A DNA stretch of 26,091 bases. Origin: WLJO01 sp945889085 (GTDB lineage: Bacteria > Actinomycetota > Acidimicrobiia > Acidimicrobiales > Ilumatobacteraceae). The notes beneath the pieces are model-generated. The model saw nothing but the letters and a program-made list of their open reading frames with translations. It was not told the origin of the DNA and searched no databases. The DNA lies in NCBI GenBank assembly GCA_945889085.1, contig CAMDBM010000040.1, positions 1 through 26,091 on the forward strand, in the 5' to 3' direction. The number at the start of each line of letters is the position of its first letter. The stretch's first letter is position 1. Positions 22,027-26,091 of the stretch are shown here, in pieces. A program made the position numbers and the translations under genes.

Positions 22027-23621
22027 TAGGCAATGAGTTCGGCGAGCGCTTCGAGCAACGCTGACGGATCACGGTCCTCTGCCTCGGCATACAGCTTCAC
22101 CTTCGGTTCCGTGCCGGACGGCCGGACCTGCAGGCGCACCGTACCGCACCACAGGCGAACCAGCCCGGCCTCGGGGAACCCCTCCACCCCGGTGACCCGT
22201 TCGCCCGCCACAGCGGCCGGCGGGTGCGAGAGCAGTGCATCTACGCACGCTGCTGCACGGTCGGGCCTCATGCTCACGGACCGTTCGACGGTGACCAGAT
22301 TCCCGTAGGTCGTACGGATGGCATCGAGTCGGTCCTCAACCGTGACACCGTCGGCCACCGCGCAGGCCGCCAACTCCGCCATCATCACCGCCGCTGTGAT
22401 GCCGTCCTTGTCCATCGGACGGTTTGTCACGAGGTACCCGAGCGCCTGCTCATACCCGAACACGAAGCGCAACGAGGGACTCTCCAGCGCGGCGCGCCCG
22501 ATCCACTTGAATCCGGTGAACGTCTCGCGGTGCTGAACCCCGTGGGCAGCGGCCATGCGCGACAGCAGCGACGACGACACCAAGGTGGTGATCACCAACC
22601 GATCGCTACCCGATGTGCGGGAAAGGATGTGTTCTGCCAGCAGCCACCCGATCTCGTCGCCCCCGAGACGGCGCCACCCGCCGGATCGAACCGGGATCGC
22701 CACGCCGAGTCGATCCGCATCCGGGTCGTTGGCGAGGGCGACCACTGCCGCGCTCCGGGCCGCTAGGTCGATCACGGCGTCCATCACGCCGGGTTCCTCG
22801 GGGTTCGGGAAGCGCACCGTCGGAAAGTCCGGATCCGGTTCCTGCTGCGACGTCACGAACACCGGTGCGTCGAAGCCGGCACGGACGAATGCCCGCCCGA
22901 GCAGCGCGCCCCCGACACCGTGGAGCGCAGTGGCCGCTACGGTCACCCCCGGTGTGGCCGGGCTGAGGCGTACCGCTGCGGCTGCATCGAGGTAGCGCTC
23001 GACAATGCGGTCGTCGAGGTACTCAATGAGGGGATCATCCGGGGCGGACAGCATCACCGACAGGCCAGCCGCCTCGATGCACATCGAGATGCCCGCGTCG
23101 TGCGGGGGCACGATCTGGGCACCGTCGCCGAGGAAGACCTTGTAGCCATTGTCTGTCGGCGGGTTGTGGCTCGCCGTGACCATCACACCGGCTGCCGCAC
23201 CGAGATCGGTGATACCCCACGCCAGAACCGGTGTGGGGATCCTGGCGGGGAGCAGGAGGGCCCGCACACCCCTTGCCGCCAGCACCCGTGCGGTGTCGTG
23301 AGCGAACTGCTCGCTCCCGTGACGGGCGTCGAACCCGACGACGACTCCGCACGTCGAGGCGTCGGGGTCCTGCTGCAGCAAGTAGTCGGCAACACCGGCG
23401 GCCGCCCGGCGCACCACCAAGCGATTCATGCGGTTCGGCCCTGCGCCGAGGGCTCCGCGCAGACCGGCAGTACCGAACTGCAGCGACGACGCGAAACGAT
23501 CGTTCAACGCCGCAGCATCACCGGCCAGGAGCAGCCGGCGGGCCTCGTCGACGGTGACCTGGTCGGGGTCGTGATCCATCCACGTCTCCACCTGCTCACG
23601 CAGTGACTCGTCGACCGCCAT
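22026..23621 (-). CDS. Alpha-D-phosphohexomutase family: phosphoglucomutase/phosphomannomutase or phosphopentomutase
   Basis: This enzyme moves a phosphate between C1 and C6 (or C5) of a sugar through a phosphoserine. The 531-residue protein has the four family motifs: catalytic serine loop VTASHNPPTDNGYK (S151), metal loop NDPDADR (D299, D301, D303), sugar-binding loop GYEQALGY (389-396) and phosphate loop RPSGTEPK (500-507). The length, the GFKWIG block (370-375) and the EQALGY loop resemble the PGM2-type branch, which includes phosphopentomutases, rather than short GEMSGH-type phosphomannomutases. The neighbouring upp and PfkB kinase genes favour a role with ribose or deoxyribose 1-phosphate; this is inference. 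ATG 23621 begins 14 bases after the kinase stop on the same strand, making a two-gene operon. M. tuberculosis PmmB (Rv3308) is the likely counterpart. Confidence 0.92.
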   Translation of the reverse strand: MAVDESLREQVETWMDHDPDQVTVDEARRLLLAGDAAALNDRFASSLQFGTAGLRGALGAGPNRMNRLVVRRAAAGVADYLLQQDPDASTCGVVVGFDARHGSEQFAHDTARVLAARGVRALLLPARIPTPVLAWGITDLGAAAGVMVTASHNPPTDNGYKVFLGDGAQIVPPHDAGISMCIEAAGLSVMLSAPDDPLIEYLDDRIVERYLDAAAAVRLSPATPGVTVAATALHGVGGALLGRAFVRAGFDAPVFVTSQQEPDPDFPTVRFPNPEEPGVMDAVIDLAARSAAVVALANDPDADRLGVAIPVRSGGWRRLGGDEIGWLLAEHILSRTSGSDRLVITTLVSSSLLSRMAAAHGVQHRETFTGFKWIGRAALESPSLRFVFGYEQALGYLVTNRPMDKDGITAAVMMAELAACAVADGVTVEDRLDAIRTTYGNLVTVERSVSMRPDRAAACVDALLSHPPAAVAGERVTGVEGFPEAGLVRLWCGTVRLQVRPSGTEPKVKLYAEAEDRDPSALLEALAELIA

Positions 23622-23635
23622 GGCAGACCCCCGGG

Positions 23636-24622
23636 TCAGAAGGTTACGAGGCGGCGGAGCTCCACGAGCGGCCGGGGTCCGACGTGGGAGATCACCTCGG
23701 CTGCAGCGATGGAACCGAGACGGCCGCAGTCGGCGAGCGAACGACCGGTGGTGAGCCCGTGGAGGAAGCCCGAGGCGAACAGGTCACCGGCGCCGGTGGT
23801 GTCGACCACGCGGGCCACCGGCTCTGCAGGAACCCGGATGACGCCGTCGGGGGTAACGATGACCGAACCGTCCTTGCCGTTGGTGACGGCCGCAAGGTGA
23901 CACTCGAGGCGCACGGCTCGAACGGCCTCCTCGAACGAGCCCACCTCGTAGAGGGAACACAGTTCATCGGCGTTGCCGAACAGCACGTCTATCTCGTCAC
24001 GGACGAGGCCACGAAAGTCGTCCCGGTGCCGGTCCACGCAGAACGAATCCGAGAGCGACAGCGCAACCCTGCGACCTGCGCTGTGTGCGGTACTCGCAGC
24101 CGCGCGGAACGCCTCTTTCGCCTCGGGCCGGTCGAAGAGATAGCCCTCGAGGTAGGTCACCTGCGCGTCGGCGATCACTGTCTCGTCGAGATCACCCGGG
24201 TGGAGCCACGAAGACATGCCGAGGTAGGTGCTCATCGTCCGCTGGGCATCCGGGCTCACGAGGATCAGGCAGCGCCCCGTGCGCATCTCACCCTCGGGGT
24301 TCCCGGGGCGGAACACGACCCCGACGGCGCGCAGGTCATGGGCGAACACCATGCCGAGGTCGTCGTCGGCAACCTTGCCGATGTAGGCCGCCCGTCCGCC
24401 GAACGAGGCGATGCCACACATCGTGTTGGCCGCCGACCCGCCGCTCATCTCCACAGAGGTCCCCATCGAGCGGTACAGGCTCACGGCCCGATCGGACTCG
24501 ATGAGCGCCATGGACCCCTTCACGAGTCCCTCGGACTCGATGAAGTGATCCTCGGCATGGGCAATCACATCGACGAGGGAGTTGCCGACGCCAACGACGT
24601 CGTACGTAGCCGGTGCAGACAC
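23636..24622 (-). CDS. PfkB family kinase, adenosine kinase-like
   Basis: PfkB-family kinases phosphorylate the primary alcohol of sugars or nucleosides with ATP. The 328-residue protein starts with DVVGVGNSLVDVIA, carries GGSAANTMCGIASFGG (about 60-75) and ends with the signature DTTGAGDLFASGFL (264-277), whose D270 is the catalytic base. The overall pattern matches the adenosine-kinase-like subgroup; some members act on other nucleosides or sugars, so substrate is not certain. The start is GTG 24622, with no Shine-Dalgarno but a TAGCGT box 8 bases upstream. It heads an operon with the phosphohexomutase and is divergent from the M1 aminopeptidase. With upp and the mutase it forms a plausible nucleoside salvage group. 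Confidence 0.9.
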   Translation of the reverse strand: MSAPATYDVVGVGNSLVDVIAHAEDHFIESEGLVKGSMALIESDRAVSLYRSMGTSVEMSGGSAANTMCGIASFGGRAAYIGKVADDDLGMVFAHDLRAVGVVFRPGNPEGEMRTGRCLILVSPDAQRTMSTYLGMSSWLHPGDLDETVIADAQVTYLEGYLFDRPEAKEAFRAAASTAHSAGRRVALSLSDSFCVDRHRDDFRGLVRDEIDVLFGNADELCSLYEVGSFEEAVRAVRLECHLAAVTNGKDGSVIVTPDGVIRVPAEPVARVVDTTGAGDLFASGFLHGLTTGRSLADCGRLGSIAAAEVISHVGPRPLVELRRLVTF

Positions 24623-24630
24623 GACACAGG

Positions 24631-24636
24631 ACGCTA
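24631..24636 (-). promoter_or_regulatory. -10 box (TAGCGT) for the PfkB kinase operon
   Basis: TAGCGT on the minus strand fits TANNNT and ends 8 bases before the GTG at 24622. It lies in a 58-base divergent gap shared with the aminopeptidase promoter. No -35 stands out. Confidence 0.45.
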
Positions 24637-24667
24637 CCCGACGGCGGCACGCCGGTACGTCACGTCC

Positions 24668-24673
24668 TAGCCT
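24668..24673 (+). promoter_or_regulatory. -10 box (TAGCCT), leaderless-type promoter of the M1 aminopeptidase
   Basis: TAGCCT fits TANNNT and ends 7 bases before the GTG at 24681. This spacing would place the transcription start at or beside the start codon. No ribosome binding site precedes the GTG. Confidence 0.45.
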
Positions 24674-24680
24674 GAGCGGC

Positions 24681-26091
24681 GTGACCCCGGACCCATACCG
24701 CCTCCCCCGGTCGGTGGCGCCACGCCACTACCACCTCGAACTCATCCCCGATCTCGGCGCCGCCACGTTCGCCGGGCGGGCACGGATCGATCTGGACATC
24801 CGCGAGGTCACCGACACCCTCGTGCTCAACGCCATCGAACTGTCGATTGCGTCGTGCACCGTCGACGGGCAGTCGGCAACCTTTTCGCTCGACGACGAGC
24901 TGGAACGGCTCACGGTCCGCCTCACGACACCGCTGGTACCCGGAGCCTCGGTACTCGACATCGAGTTCACCGGCATCCTGAACGACAAGCTCCGTGGCTG
25001 GTACCGCTCCACCTACACCGACGAGTCGGGCAACGAGCGCGTGGTTGCAGCCACCCAGATGCAGGCGACCGACTGCCGGCGGGCGTTCCCCTGCTGGGAC
25101 GAACCAGACTTCAAGTCGGTGTTCTCCATCACGCTCGTGGTGGATCCCGGGCACCTTGCCGTCTCGAATGCCCCGGAGGTCTCGTCGCAGTTGCGCGGCG
25201 ACGGCAGGCGCGTCGTCCAGTTCGCGGACACGATGCTGATGTCCACCTACCTCGTTGCCATGGTGGTCGGACCGCTTGCAGTCACCGCACCCGTCGACGT
25301 GGATGGCACACCGCTGCGGATCGTGCACATCCCCGGCAAGGAACACCTCACCGCCTTCGGCCTCGATGCGGCCGCGGCGGGCCTGCGCTTCTTCGAGCGC
25401 TTCTACGGCATTCCCTACCCCGGCAGGAAGATCGACCTCGTCGCACTCGCCGACTTCGCGGCCGGCGCCATGGAGAACCTCGGTTGCATCACGTTCCGCG
25501 AGGCGTTGCTGCTCATCGACCCCGAGTCATCCACACAGGCGGAGCAGCAGCGTGTGGTGGACGTGGTCACCCACGAACTCGCTCACATGTGGTTCGGCGA
25601 CCTCGTAACGATGCGCTGGTGGAACGGCATCTGGTTGAACGAGGCGTTCGCGACTTTCATGGAGGTCGACGCAACAGACGATTACCGACCCGACTGGAAG
25701 CGATGGACAAGCTTCGCGCTCGAACGCGCTACGGCCTTTGAGGTCGACTCGTTGGTCGCAACCCGACCGGTCGAGTTCGAGGTTCGCTCCCCGGCAGACG
25801 CGGACGGCATGTTCGACGTACTCACGTACCAAAAGGGAGGTGCGCTGCTCCGGATGCTGCAGCAGTACCTCGGGGCTGACCGCTTCCGGGATGGCGTGCG
25901 CCGCTACCTCGCTCTGCATTCCTACGGCAACACCGAGACGAGCGACCTCTGGGACGCGATCGAGCAGGCAACGGGCGACCCCGTGCGCCGACTGATGGAC
26001 TCGTGGATCTGGCAGCCAGGATTCCCCATCGTGTCAGCGTCGCTGGAGGGCTCCCGCCTGACGCTGCAGCAAGAGCGCTTCGGCTACAGCA
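24681..26091 (+). CDS. M1 family aminopeptidase (gluzincin), C-terminus beyond the window
   Basis: M1 metallopeptidases remove N-terminal residues from peptides using one zinc ion. From the GTG at 24681, 470 residues are visible before the window ends. They include an N-terminal beta domain (SVAPRHYHLELIPDL), the CRRAFPCWDEPDFKS block typical of M1 enzymes, the substrate-binding GAMEN (262-266), the zinc motif HELAH (H298, E299, H302) and the third ligand E321 in LNEAFATFME, with exactly 18 residues between H302 and E321. QKGGALLRML (about 386-395) follows in the usual place, where the Tyr before it is the transition-state residue (TYQKG). The catalytic domain is intact; the C-terminal domain is cut off. 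No signal peptide is seen, so it is likely cytoplasmic. Confidence 0.94.
   Translation, partial: MTPDPYRLPRSVAPRHYHLELIPDLGAATFAGRARIDLDIREVTDTLVLNAIELSIASCTVDGQSATFSLDDELERLTVRLTTPLVPGASVLDIEFTGILNDKLRGWYRSTYTDESGNERVVAATQMQATDCRRAFPCWDEPDFKSVFSITLVVDPGHLAVSNAPEVSSQLRGDGRRVVQFADTMLMSTYLVAMVVGPLAVTAPVDVDGTPLRIVHIPGKEHLTAFGLDAAAAGLRFFERFYGIPYPGRKIDLVALADFAAGAMENLGCITFREALLLIDPESSTQAEQQRVVDVVTHELAHMWFGDLVTMRWWNGIWLNEAFATFMEVDATDDYRPDWKRWTSFALERATAFEVDSLVATRPVEFEVRSPADADGMFDVLTYQKGGALLRMLQQYLGADRFRDGVRRYLALHSYGNTETSDLWDAIEQATGDPVRRLMDSWIWQPGFPIVSASLEGSRLTLQQERFGYS

Overview
The window is dense, high-G+C bacterial DNA (about two-thirds G+C by eye). GTG starts are frequent, genes often overlap by ATGA or a few bases, and there is no gene-free stretch over 300 bases (the longest is about 150). 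Gene content points to an actinobacterium: a DUF501-ppx pair as in mycobacteria, a DrrAB-type exporter, a LytR-CpsA-Psr protein, a upp gene facing a PmmB-like phosphohexomutase, and many start codons sitting 6-9 bases after a TANNNT -10 box, as on leaderless transcripts. A lineage such as Acidimicrobiia would fit, but that is inference. No tRNA, rRNA, CRISPR array, insertion sequence or phage gene was seen.

Layout. Positions 1-416 (minus) hold the start of a secreted or anchored protein cut by the window edge. Positions 553-3216 hold an ABC exporter: one DrrA-type ATPase and two ABC-2 permeases. Positions 3348-4652 hold coxS and coxM, the iron-sulfur and FAD subunits of a CO-dehydrogenase-type molybdenum hydroxylase, closed by a strong hairpin terminator. 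A divergent pair follows: an SDR-fold protein without the usual Tyr/Lys (minus) and a DAO-type FAD oxidoreductase (plus). Positions 7033-10256 hold coxD (MoxR AAA+ ATPase), coxE (VWA protein) and two XdhC-family genes. An NlpC/P60 protein lies on the minus strand. Positions 11120-14393 hold mocA, coxG, a DUF501 gene, ppx and a GNAT acetyltransferase; a small basic protein faces them. Positions 14798-19373 hold crotonase, DUF885, Nudix, unknown and crotonase genes. Then come an LCP protein and upp, facing a phosphohexomutase and a PfkB/adenosine-kinase-like gene. An M1 aminopeptidase starts at 24681 and runs off the right edge.

How it fits together. The cox genes supply electron-transfer subunits (CoxS, CoxM), active-site maturation factors (CoxD, CoxE, XdhC proteins), the enzyme making the cytosine-dinucleotide molybdenum cofactor (MocA) and a membrane/quinone link (CoxG). 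The catalytic subunit gene coxL is absent, and coxSM ends at a terminator, so the large subunit must be encoded elsewhere. The 14798-19373 run has a CoA-thioester theme (two crotonases and a possible CoA-diphosphatase Nudix) plus one unrecognised 207-residue protein. The upp/phosphohexomutase/PfkB group suggests nucleoside and base salvage.

The clearest points for follow-up are the cox set without coxL, possible operators before the exporter and before coxS, the leaderless-type promoters, a 19-base direct repeat at the upp end, and several enzyme-fold proteins lacking standard catalytic residues.
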